From Gryganskiella cystojenkinii (taxonomy: Eukaryota > Mortierellomycota > Mortierellomycetes > Mortierellales > Mortierellaceae), in contig JAAAIG010000027.1 of the NCBI GenBank assembly GCA_015852425.1, positions 34,876-98,875 on the forward strand: 64,000 nucleotides of DNA, in the 5' to 3' direction. Both the position numbers and the translations under genes were made by a program. Below the pieces are notes generated by a model, which ran no database searches, had not been told where the DNA came from, and saw only the letters and a program-made list of their open reading frames with translations. Shown here piece by piece: positions 23,574-34,600 of the stretch (positions within the stretch are counted from its first letter, which is position 1; each line of letters starts with the position of its first letter).

Positions 23574-26300
23574 TTGTTCTCCACACACCCCTCCCCCCGA
23601 ATGAATCACTCCATAGCAGACTGTCCCCTCAGGACCTTTTGTACAATCACCACCACAGACCAATACCCCTTCACTATCCTTTCTCTTGACCAAGAAGCCC
23701 TCGACCTCTTCTTGACCCCTTCTCTGAGTCACAACCACGGCAGTAGCAGTATTAGTACTGGCAACAGCATAAGTGCGCTCGATCCCTCTGTAACAGAGAA
23801 CTGTGCTGCTGCTGCAGCTGTTGCTGCCACAAAAGATCGCGCTCGAGCCGTTCTTCGTCTCAGGGGCAAATCCATCCTCGACATCCTTCTTCCCGATCAT
23901 GACTCTTTCAATCTTTCCTCTTCTACTTCTATTTGTTCGCCACCCCTATCAGAAACAACTCCAACCACAACAGAAGAATCATGGCAAAGTTCTGATTCTT
24001 TTGGGGCAACCTTCATCCAACCCTTTGTAATCTCGCAGGACGCCCTAGTTCAAATATCACCCGATGACACTGTAACAGGATCAACGCGGTACTCGAGGCA
24101 ACATCAACAACAACAACAACAACAGCAAACACAGAACAGTCCTAAACGCGTTCATTGCTGTGTCCATCCTTCAGTCCCTGTTTTCTTGACCAGTAACACG
24201 TCTTCAGAGTCCGAACCAATCGTGATCAAGAACCCAAAGGAGGAAGCCTTCGTCCAATCCTGTCGAGTCTACGTTCTCAAGGATGTCACTCGGATCCATG
24301 ATCTTGCCCTCGCAGCCCAGAACGATCTCGCACGTCAACCACCCTCCAAGACACCATCATCACAACGGATTTCATCACAGCTGCCCTCGTTTGTGACAAG
24401 CAGTCGAAGGCAGGCAACAACGACAGCAACAACAGCAGCCACAGTAGCGGCAGTGGGACCCTTGGGTTTCGATTCGACAAAGAGGCGAATGAGCACGACG
24501 ACCCTCGTGATCCAGCCGAAACTCTATCCTCCCCCTCCTTCATCCCTGTCATCCCCTTCCCAAAATCAACAAGATCGATTGTACCTTTCCTCTTCTAAAT
24601 ATGGTCACACAACAAACAACAAAGAACAAAATCAACCACAGGACAACACCCGCGCAGTGGCCCAGCAACAACCCCACCAAACTAGTGGTCATGATGGACT
24701 CTTGATGTTACAGGTCACTCAGTTTGGGACTATCGACCATGCCTTCACTGTCATGCCGCCCTCCTCGTCATCCTCAGTCTCAGCCTCAGCCTCCCCCGCC
24801 CATTCCTCTTCCTCCTTGCTTTTCTTGGGTAAAGATCGATCCGCGATCGAGGGTATGACGAACAACTCGGTCATGTCTTTTGTTCACCCAGAGGATCTTC
24901 GGATCTTATGTCGAGGACTCGATCGGGTCTGTAAAGCACTCTATACCCAATTTCGTGTTCGATGGCGTGTCCATACCTCACCTATCGTCACTCCTCAGAC
25001 CGAATCAAACGAGACCATCAGCGCTTGTGCCGACTTCTCCGCGAGTGACGAAATGTTAGTGTCACCAAAAAAGACAATTGAGTTCCAAGGCGAAATTTTT
25101 GAAGAGTGGATCGATCCCACGGGCATGGAATACTTTACCGCCTGTAAGAACGTGATCAGCGCAAAGGACTCGTCTGACGACGAAGAAGAACAAGCATTGT
25201 TTGCCTGGACCGAGATCAAGGGGGTCATCTCCCAGGGACAACCCATGTTGGTCATCCGACCTCTGACAGCACAAGAACGGATCCAAATGCAGCTCGAGGA
25301 GGAGGCTTCGTCTGCTATCGAATCGTCGCGATCCCGCTCCTACCAAGACAACGATAAAGAGAACGATGGTGACGAGACCGATGAGGCTTACGAGTCTGCC
25401 CAAGAAGCCTCCTGGAAAATCAAATCGAAACGGATGGGTCTCGAGGAGAGGATGACCTTACCAAAACAACTTAACCTTTCGGCACTGACAACGCTCTCGA
25501 TCGAGGAGAGGAGTAATCGGATGCCAGGTTCTTTCCCTCTCACCAAATCGACTCCTCTCCACCTCCTCAACAACAACAACAACTCTTATTCATCCTCGAT
25601 GTATACTCAGCAACAGCCGTCTTCCTCATCCTTTACCCGATGCTACTCTTCAGGAACTCATAGTCGGACCTCGAGTGGTTGGATGACCATGCCAGCCGCG
25701 ATGGCTTACCCTGCGACCGTGTCTCCACCCTGGACGGTTGTCATGACCGTTGCATTGGACGCTTGGAAGAAATGGATTCAAACAGTCCATGCGGGCCAAG
25801 CTCAGTTTAAGGACTGGTGCGAGTACGTCCTGGTGTTGACGTTTGATCAAGCCATCGAGGGTGTCTCCCTGGGGTTGACTTTACTCGGTGTCGAAGGCTC
25901 GCAGTCATCCAAGGCGATATCAAGACTTTCAGAGTCGGAAGAAGTTGAGGAAGAAGACGAAGGGTTGGGACAAGATCTAGTCCAACATCAACAACAACAT
26001 CGCCGCCATCTCAGGGCTATTTCCTCTAGACTGGAGGATCCATCTCAAGAAACCCAACCCACGATGACCGGAATGGACCGCGTGGGCAAGATCTTGGAGG
26101 CTTACCCGAGCGTCGATGGAGTCGTCAAACAGATTGGTGGGTCATGGCTAGGTCAGATGGTCAAGTTCCGTCTGGAACATAAACTCGAACGGGTCGCGGG
26201 TCAGGTCGTCAACTGGTGGGATCGGTCTGCACCCTTGCGCGCCGCCGCCGCTGGCACCGCCCACGGGAATATTCAAGTGACCGAGATCCAACATCAGTGA
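23574..26300 (+). CDS. PAS-like sensor-domain protein, family unknown
   Basis: Single open frame of 908 residues; the start may be the Met at 23574 or the next in frame at 23604 (MNHSIADCPLRTFCTI). The N-terminus reads as a folded segment (TTTDQYPFTILSLDQEALD) resembling the start of a PAS domain, then a Ser/Gln-rich linker. A clearer PAS-like fold follows at about residues 375-560: TQFGTIDHAFTVMP, a Ser-rich loop, FLGKDRSAIEGMTNNSVMSF, VHPEDLRILCRGLDRVCKAL and QFRVRWRVH, with a long acidic insertion before FAWTEIKGVISQGQPMLVIR. A C-terminal half with amphipathic segments (KDWCEYVLVLTFDQAIEGVS) follows, ending in WLGQMVKFRLEHKLERVAGQ. No zinc finger, kinase or bHLH domain is visible. A signalling or transcription-related role is only inferred from the PAS-like pattern. 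Confidence 0.75.
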   Translation: MFSTHPSPRMNHSIADCPLRTFCTITTTDQYPFTILSLDQEALDLFLTPSLSHNHGSSSISTGNSISALDPSVTENCAAAAAVAATKDRARAVLRLRGKSILDILLPDHDSFNLSSSTSICSPPLSETTPTTTEESWQSSDSFGATFIQPFVISQDALVQISPDDTVTGSTRYSRQHQQQQQQQQTQNSPKRVHCCVHPSVPVFLTSNTSSESEPIVIKNPKEEAFVQSCRVYVLKDVTRIHDLALAAQNDLARQPPSKTPSSQRISSQLPSFVTSSRRQATTTATTAATVAAVGPLGFDSTKRRMSTTTLVIQPKLYPPPPSSLSSPSQNQQDRLYLSSSKYGHTTNNKEQNQPQDNTRAVAQQQPHQTSGHDGLLMLQVTQFGTIDHAFTVMPPSSSSSVSASASPAHSSSSLLFLGKDRSAIEGMTNNSVMSFVHPEDLRILCRGLDRVCKALYTQFRVRWRVHTSPIVTPQTESNETISACADFSASDEMLVSPKKTIEFQGEIFEEWIDPTGMEYFTACKNVISAKDSSDDEEEQALFAWTEIKGVISQGQPMLVIRPLTAQERIQMQLEEEASSAIESSRSRSYQDNDKENDGDETDEAYESAQEASWKIKSKRMGLEERMTLPKQLNLSALTTLSIEERSNRMPGSFPLTKSTPLHLLNNNNNSYSSSMYTQQQPSSSSFTRCYSSGTHSRTSSGWMTMPAAMAYPATVSPPWTVVMTVALDAWKKWIQTVHAGQAQFKDWCEYVLVLTFDQAIEGVSLGLTLLGVEGSQSSKAISRLSESEEVEEEDEGLGQDLVQHQQQHRRHLRAISSRLEDPSQETQPTMTGMDRVGKILEAYPSVDGVVKQIGGSWLGQMVKFRLEHKLERVAGQVVNWWDRSAPLRAAAAGTAHGNIQVTEIQHQ

Positions 26301-26465
26301 ACAGCAGTATATAACACAACAATAACTGCGGCAATAACACATGTACAATAGATAACCTCAAAAGTATAGAATCTAGATACCCCATTTAATTATTATTATT
26401 TTTTTCTATGGACCGATAATTTTACACATTATTAGAGGGAACTGGCCTCTATATAGGCCGTCTTT

Positions 26466-29400
26466 TCAATTGGGTCCTTTCTGAGGGGGATTGTCATAAC
26501 TAGCTCCACTGCTGCCACCATGACGCTCTTTGCTCTTCTTCCCTACGTCGTCCTTTGCTTTCAAAGATACCTCAATGGCATGTTGACGCCGCTTCAGTTC
26601 CTTACGACTGGACCGAGCCTGGTCAACCTGTTTCGGGTTTGGATCGACATGGTTCAGATTCACGTCGTCTTCAAAGACCGGGATCATGTCCTGGCCCCGC
26701 GTCTCGTCAAATGGACCGATACTGTTCGCCGTGTCGATCGAGGACGAGCGAGATAACAACGATGATGTGGATGGTATTGCTGCTGGAGGCGCTGTTGAGT
26801 CATGATCCAAATCGAGTGACCCTGGATCAGACATGGTAAGGGTCAAGGACGGTAGTCGTAAGGCCGAGGATGTCTGGAGAAGCTGTAGTGGAAAAGGAGT
26901 CAATCCTGGTCGTGGCGGCAGCGGTGATGGTGGTGATGTTGAGCCTGGTGGAAGATTTTGGGACAGGTTAGATGAAGAAGTGTGAGGAAGAGGAGGAGGA
27001 GGAGGAGGAGGAGGAGGCGGTATTGTTGACTGTTGTACAGTGGATTGTCTAGTAGGAGACTGCTGTGTTGGTTGTTTTGGCTGCATGGGTATCAGAGTGC
27101 CTGTAGATGGTGGTTGCATAGTCGTCGTTGACTGTTTTGATGGGATACCCGATATTACTAGGGGAGGATCGTCCTCAGTCGCAAAATTCAAGTCCGCGTC
27201 TTCTTCGAACGGAGGCAGTGACCCTTCCTCTCGAACTTCGTCAAACGGTCCTACAGAAAGGTTTCCCTCGGCTGCAACAGAAGAAGATCGTGAGTGTTGT
27301 GAGTTCGAATACTCGGACGCCGTCGACGTCGTCGTCGTCGATGAAGCAGCACCACCGTCCTTAATCGTTGCAAAATCATCCAAGAGTTTGGAGAGGCTTG
27401 GTTCAGGATGCGCACGTCTCGTTGAGGGTACAAGAGACGTAGGTGTCGTTTTGGAAGTCACGACCGATCCTTGTTGCTGCCATGGTCGCTCAACTTCGTC
27501 CTCGGGCCAAGGTAGTTTGAGTCGTCCTCCCAGTCCAGTTATTGACATTGTCGGTTCTGGATTCATAGAAGAGAATGCAGCAATGGATCCTTGTAGCTGC
27601 TGATTGAGCTTATCAAGTGAAGGTGGAATATATCCCGCGTACGGTGCTGCCAACGGTGACGAAGACAGGTTTGTCTTCCTCTCGGCCATCTCTTGCGACT
27701 CCTGAGAGATTCGAGCTAAGGACGGCGAATCTGCATGACTGGCTATACGAGGTGATCCTGTCCTTCTCGGGCTGGACCGCGGTGACTCGAACTTAACTTG
27801 GGGTTGATGTAGTAACACACTCGTTTGCAAAGGCGGTAGGGTGGACTGGTGTTGGGGCGGCTCGTGCGCGCCGACCATACCCCCTGAACTGCCAGTGACT
27901 CCGTGTTCAGAAGGAGGTTGCTCCACGCTTCCACCACTGCCATCGCATGTATGGTGGTCCTTATTGGGATGTTGATGACGACGGTGGTGATGATGTTGAT
28001 TAACCTGAGTAGATTGTTGTTCCAGTTGATGATGAGTTTGCTGGTGATAGCGCAGTTGTTGCTCCTGTTGGTATTGTCGACGAGCTTCCTCTGCTCTAGC
28101 GGCCATTCCAGGAACATGGATTGGTGCGACGGTACCTCGCCTCCGTCTTGCCAAATCATCAAAGTAACCCGAGGTCTCAAAAACAAGCTCTTGTGATTGG
28201 CCCTCCCCATCCCGACCGTAATGTGCATCATTCGATCCTACCATCGCGCCAAAGGAGTTCGAATCAGACGTAGGGCCTGGTCTGACACCACTGGGACCGA
28301 TTGTTCCATGAGGGATCAAACCCATCCTTCGACCGGTACTGACAACGCGCTGGTGGGGCATCCCGTACATGTCCACAAATTTGATCGTCGCAGGTCCACC
28401 ACCGCCGGTCATCATTCCGCCCCCACCAGCTCCTTGGGAGTTGTGCTGACCTTGGTTGTCTCCGCTAAGACCCACGCTGATGTTGCTATTGCTGCCAGGG
28501 AGGCCTCCGTGGGCGGCATAATACTCTGCCTGGAGCATCTGTTTCCGCTCTTTGGCCGAGACCATCAAGACCCGACCGGAACTTTTGTGTCGCGGTCGGT
28601 ATCGAAGTTGTTGCGGTTGTTGTTGTTGTTGCATACTGTCTTGTCGAGATGGAGCACCCATGGCCATGTTCCCTTGTGGATCCGCAAGAGGGTGCCCTGG
28701 AGATGAGACAGCAGATCCTGGTGCCGGTGGAGCGCTTTCGCTCCATAAATGGACACCTGGTTTTTGACTCTGGTCCTGGTTAGGCTGTGCTCCTGGTTGT
28801 TGCAAGACCGAGGGAAGTGACCCATCGTTGTTGTTTGGAGGTTCCCGATAAGGTATTTGTTGATTCTCGGACCACTTTGTGCCTTCTAATCCCAAAACCG
28901 CCCCGCGGTTCGTCAACGGTCCTTTGTGATCCTCACATTGTTCCCATCCGTATATGCCGCTGTCATCCTCCTCATCCATATCGATATCATCCACGAGATG
29001 TATATGATCCGCCATGGATTCGGAAAAAAGGGAGAGGATATAAGCAAAGACGCTGAGTCCGATGAAGACGTAAACATTCCAAAACTCTATCGATCCTGGC
29101 TCAGTCGGGACATAATCTCCAAAACCGATCGTGGTCAAGGTAACGAACTAACAAAAAGAAAATAGGAAAGATAAAATTAATCTGGTAATCCTTATTGGCA
29201 TAAATACGCAAATAATCGATTCAAGTTAAACACACAAAAAAAAAAAAGGGGGGGGGGGACTTACACAAAAGTACAGGGACTCAATATAGGTCCATTTCTC
29301 AAACGCACAAAACACGCCCGCGCCGCCAAACCAACACGCGATCCAGACAAACAGCATGCGGGCGATCATTTTCCGTTTGATGAGTTTTTTCACGCGTTGT

Positions 29401-31143
29401 TCTTCCTCGAATCGGGCCATCGGGTAACTGAGGTCCTTGTCGGACATTCGAGTCTGGACTCGAGTCATGTGTGCGGGGCCAGAGAACCGATCAACGAGAC
29501 GCCATTGAAACTGTTCGATGATCGCGTTCCTGAGAGAGACGATAAAGAATCCGATTGAACTGATCCCCAAGATTCCGTAAAAGAAAAAAACTACTCGACC
29601 CGCCACAGTCTTTGGACTGATGTTTCCGTATCCTAATTGGGGAGGAAGGGGGAGGGTGTTTCATTGAACGCCATGCTGTCAGTAAGAAAAAAAAGAGAAA
29701 AAAAGAAAACAGCAGTGACAAAAATACAAACCAACTCCATACATAAACGTGTGCACATACCGACAGTCGAGAAAGAGACGATACAAAAGTTTACCGAATC
29801 ATCAAAGGTCCATTCTTCGAGCCAGGTGTATATCGCAGCACCGACCAAGATTACAGCCGTGATGACAAACGAGGAAACGATCAAAGCCTTGAGAGTCGCG
29901 GACAGTCCTGCAGAAGGGAAACCACGCCACCAATCCCAGGACAACATGAAAGCCACGACCGACGAAAACACTATGGCCGACACACTGGCCAGAAACCCAT
30001 GCGAGTATTGAGCCCCCGGTGGAAGTGTGTGTGTCTCCAAGAACGAGACCACGGCAGCAATACAAAATCCAGCTAATCCAAGATTTTTTTTTGTCATAAG
30101 ACGAGTGGGTTGTCGGTTAGTATAAGAGCCATCACAGTTAATCTATTTGCTATCGCAAGGAATCGTGTTGCCTCCTAGTAAACTTCACTTTTTTAAAGCT
30201 TCTTACCTTGCATATACGAGGACAAAACCATGGTCCTTCTTAACCACCGCATCCGATCCATGATCCTGAGCGTCACCCCGATACAGTTCACAATCGAGAA
30301 TGCGATCGCGCACGCTAACCATATTTTTTCCTTGCGTCCAATCAAGCCCATTTTCAACGTCAACGGGTCTTGGTGTCCACCGCCGGTCTTGTCCCGACTC
30401 GACTTTAACACGATCCAAGTCGGGTCTGCCAAACACCTCACAACTGTCATGACTGTATAAGCTTCCAGTGCTGTAATGGTTAGATAGGGCCAAACTTTTG
30501 ACAGTCTTGGATGCGGGATGGATTCTGGGATCAAGGGCGTTTCCATCGGGTTGATCAACGAGGTCATCGGTTCAGGATCTGTCAACGAGCCTGTTGAGGA
30601 TGAAAATGAGCTGGAGGAAGAAGATAGCGACGATGACATGTCACTGGATTCCAAGAGGGCTTTGCGACTGTTGCTTTTCGAATATCGCGAAGCAGTCGAC
30701 GAGAATTGATGCGACAGTGTAGGCCCAAGTGATTTTTGCTGTTGTGGTAATGGCGCAAGGGTTGCCCGGTTCCTGCTTGTGATTGAGGCACTCATGATCG
30801 GGTCCGATTTCTCGAGTTCGTATTCTTCTGTCCCGAACTCACTTCCTTCCACGATGGGGTGGCCCTCGGTTAGGATTGGGTATATGGTCGGTCGAGATGG
30901 ACCGTTGAGAGTGTCATTGTTGCTTTTGCTGCCCCTAATGTTGTTTGTGTTACTGTTGTAATTGTCGTCGTCGTCGTCGCTATGGTTGTTCCTGTTAGGT
31001 AATGGCGTGTTATTGTTCTCTGCTCCAAAGAGCGACGATGAAGAGGGCCGGAGAGGGTCTATTTTGTTATCGTGTTCCAGTGGCGCTATACTCGCCATGG
31101 CTCGGCTTGGTGGTGGTGGTGATTGTTGCTTTGTTCGATACAA
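26466..31143 (-). CDS. TOK1: TOK-type two-pore outward-rectifying K+ channel
   Basis: Fungal TOK channels have eight membrane segments and two pore loops, and release K+ across the plasma membrane on depolarisation. Exons are 31143-30207, 30072-29761, 29632-29265 and 29147-26466; frames join to 1,432 residues (1,417 if translation starts at the second Met, 31098). Seen: a disordered Ser/Asn-rich N-terminus (about 1-215); hydrophobic segments VWPYLTITALEAYTVMTVV, IWLACAIAFSIVNCIGVTL, AGFCIAAVVSFL, ASVSAIVFSSVVAFML and ALIVSSFVITAVILVGAAIY; first filter STVGYGN (residues 414-420, split by an intron); VVFFFYGILGISSIGFFIV; MLFVWIACWFGGAGVFCAF; second filter TTIGFGDY (544-551); and EFWNVYVFIGLSVFAYILSL. 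The cytosolic tail of about 850 residues is Gln/Ser/Pro-rich and far longer than in yeast Tok1 (691 residues in all). It carries a duplicated acidic motif. Confidence 0.95.
26651..27262 (-). repeat. Duplicated GPFDE...FE-D--LN motif in TOK tail
   Basis: Two copies of a roughly 25-residue acidic motif lie in the channel tail, near residues 1168 (SVGPFDEVREEGSLPPFEED then ADLNF; bases about 27184-27262) and 1345 (SIGPFDETRGQDMIPVFEDD then VNLNH; bases about 26651-26730). Shared positions are GPFDE, R, P, FE, D and LN. Both sit just after Ser-rich stretches. The function is unknown. Confidence 0.8.
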
Positions 31144-31679
31144 AAAGATGAAAGTGGCTATGTGAACAACGGTGAGTGGTGGTAGCTGTGAAGTAGAGAG
31201 AGGGGGAAACGAGAGACGACGATTGAAAAATCAAGCTGTGCTTTGCCCTTCTCCTGAAAGAAAGCGTGGGTAATGTGAAAAGGAGACAAAAGGAAGGAAG
31301 GGAGTAAAGGAAGGGAAAGAAGCACCACAGAATAGGAGGACTCGCGTTATTTCTTGAGAAAAAAAAAAAAAAAAAATTAGACTCATGTCTCGCTCTGCTT
31401 GACGGTGGCTGTGTTTTTCTCTTAGTGGCGTAAAAGTGCAGACAACAACGGACTCATGAGCGTCTCCCACTTTTGGGCCACGTGTTTTCCTGCGAGACAA
31501 AGAATGCAAAAAGAGACGATGAATCGCGTCAAAGCATTGGGGCAAAGAAAAGTCCATTAAAGCATTCACTCTAAAACAAGATGAAGCAAAGTCGGCACCT
31601 CCGTGAATCGAGTTTTGGACAGAGACCTTGTTTATTTGATTCGTCTCAAGTTGCTACTTTTACTACTGCGACCTCTCCT
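31144..31679. other. Intergenic, TOK1 promoter
   Basis: The 536 bases between the channel start and the RasGEF stop include a T17-A17 type homopolymer (about 31360-31377 on the plus strand) and CT-rich sequence on the channel sense strand. No gene and no clear TATA box are seen. Confidence 0.45.
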
Positions 31680-34600
31680 TTAAACAGTCGGATCATCTTG
31701 ATCCACTGCTGACGGTACCTGCTGGGCTTCCTCTTCTGGTTCCAGCGCCATCGTTGCACTTTGTCCCTCTTCTACAGGCAGAGATTTGGTCACCATCGAG
31801 CTGACCTCGCTCGCAGTAACATCGACCTCGGCTACATCTGCAACAATGGTCTTGGTCACAATGTCAGCATTCCCCACGGCTCGGACAGCAGACTCCTCTT
31901 CCTCCTGCTTCTCTTTTACTTCTTGCTGGTCGTTGTTGAGGATCGTCAAGGCCGTGGTTGTGATCATCGTTTCTTGCTGGCCAGGGGTTTCGTACTCGTT
32001 GTGTTTGAGGATTTCATCAGTTGAGGTTGTTGTTGTTGTTGCCGTCGTCATCATCGTCTCGGAAGATGATGCGCCTGCTTGGAACGCACTCGAAAGGGAC
32101 CCTGTGGAACTCATCGATAACAGCGTCTTGGATGATTGTGGGAGTTGAATAACACCGCCAGCTATCCGTCTTCGTTGTCTAGATCGAGCGCGCCCATGAG
32201 GATGATCGCTTGGTGGACTCATATCTCCTTCAGCACGGAGTTGTGAACGATCATGGCGATCTTTGAGACTCATGTCAGAGGAATGATCGCCATCCGAGAG
32301 AACCTGTTGTTTTTGTTGTTCGTGTGCCTTGTCCTTGTCTTCACTCTGCACAGAGACAATGGTCTCCGTGCCCAGACCTGAGTCACCTTCAGCATGGTCG
32401 TCCGTTTTTGAAATCTGAGGGTTTTTATCCTGGTTAATGGCGCCGTCGAAGAGGTTATCCGCAAGCGTAAACTCACTCGTACTGTTTTTGACGATATCGG
32501 CAGGGACAACACTAGGTGAGGTACTGTTGGCAGCTTGAATGGTTGTTGCTATGTCTGCCCTCGAGATTGTCGTAGTTAATGTATTTGATTCAGAATGCTC
32601 GACTGACCCACCCAAGAGATGCTATCAAAACGACAATAATCATGTTAAACCATTGGTTATAGGGGAAAGGATGCGCATAATATCGCCTGTTATAGATTAA
32701 AGATTGCAGATCGAGAAAGTCTTCGTACCTTGTCAACGTCTTGTACAGTCACTGCTGCAGTCAAAGACGGCTCTTCCTTGTCAGCGACACTTGAGGCTGC
32801 CATATCTTGTTTCTTTGCTGCCTCAGACTGTGCTATAATCTCATCCACGTCAGCAATCTGCTCGTCTGTGTCCGTACCTGTGTGACGAGCAATGGCCTCC
32901 GTCAAAGCCGCATGACTCGCCAACGATAGCTTCGCCTTGGCTTCAATCTCGGCCATCGTCTGCTGTGGATCCGCCGGTGATGACTGATGTTCGAATCCAA
33001 ACGAGATAACGGGTTTAGGGGAACTAAGGACCTGAGGGATCGTCTCTGAAAGGAGGCTATGATTCGATCGATCAACCTGAATCTTACGGCGTCGTCCCTT
33101 CGCCAAAGGCGAAGTCGATAGATTCTCGGGCGAGGAAACAGGCGATGTGACCTTCATATAGGGTGCAAACGGATTTCCGGTCGAGGTTGCCGTGGGTGGT
33201 GACGAGGGTGATTCCATATCCTTTAGAGCCGGAGACTGGTGTCTACTGCTACTAATAGACGACTCGGACTCCAATGACGATGGCTCCTTGGCGTTCTCTA
33301 TTTTAGCAGCGTCCGTCGAACTCTTCGTGATTTCCTCCCTGGAGTCCGGTTCCTTGTCCAGGTTTTGAAGCTGCATGCGCATGGCCTCCAATGAGAATAA
33401 CGATCGAGGCGGCGGCGTCACGGCCGCAGGTAATACTTCCCTCTTGAGGCCTAGACCTAAGGGATCCGACGGTGGTGCATCCTGAGACGATATATTGTCC
33501 TTGTGCAAGCTTAATGAGTCCGACTCGGGCTCTTGTTTAAATGGCTCAAACTTGCGGCCATCACTGTGCGCATGGGATGGCGACACTGCTGTTTCATCAT
33601 CCTTGGATTCGAATTCCGTTGCGAGCACTTCCTTCTCCTCAAGGTTGGACCTGTTGAAACTGGCCTCGACTGCATCAGCATTCATATTGGATTCCCTGAC
33701 TAGTCCCTTGACTTGGGCCATCAATGCCGAGATCTCATCCTCGTCCAGGGGTTCCAGCTTCCTGCCTTTGCCCCTGTCCTGAGAAACGGAAATATCACCA
33801 CCATCATGACGGTCGTCCTCGTCCCTGTCGGAGTCTTCCTCTTCGGCATCAATACCCAAAAACTTGAGAACATCCTGGTTACGTGCTGAGGGACTGGATT
33901 TCGGTCCAGATCCTGCACTACTAGACCCTGCAGCATCACCACCATCGGGTTCGTTATCACTGGCGCCGCTGTCGCCAAAGAGTCCTTTGGAATCCGAGGC
34001 ATCATCATCGTTCAGTAGCTCGTTCATGATATCGTTTAACTCCGTTTCAGAGACGGGTGATCGCGCCAACATGGGCCGGTCTGGACTGATCGGCAGCGAT
34101 GGCCGTGGCAAGGGTTCCAGATCATGCTCAGGCGCAATGACATGTTCGAACGTATCGTCGTCGTCCCCCACTCCACCTTCTTCCTCTCCAGACAGCAGAG
34201 ACTCGTCATCGTCACTTTCCAGTGCTCGTTCGTAACAAGCAATTTCCTCGCCATTGAACAGGGGTTCGATTTCAAGACTCTCATCAATCAGTTGTTGTTT
34301 GTTGAGGTAAGGACGAGAGACGAGCCAATGATGGAGCGTCACCTCGCCCGTACCGAGTGAGACGAGATCCCAAATAGGCACCAGCGGCGCTCGGATGCCA
34401 TCTACAACCATAGGTTCTCGGTTCTTCGCCTGTGCTGACTGTGTGGCCTTGGAGTTATCAAGTTCAGGTCGATCAAAGAGGTTCGAGTCATTGGTCCTGC
34501 AGTGGGTGAGAAGGGTGGCCACGGCGGAGAGTTTCCGGGCTCCGGGAGCTGACAGGACAATCTCGCCCGAGGACTCGTGTCCCGTCAGATACGAGTTAAT

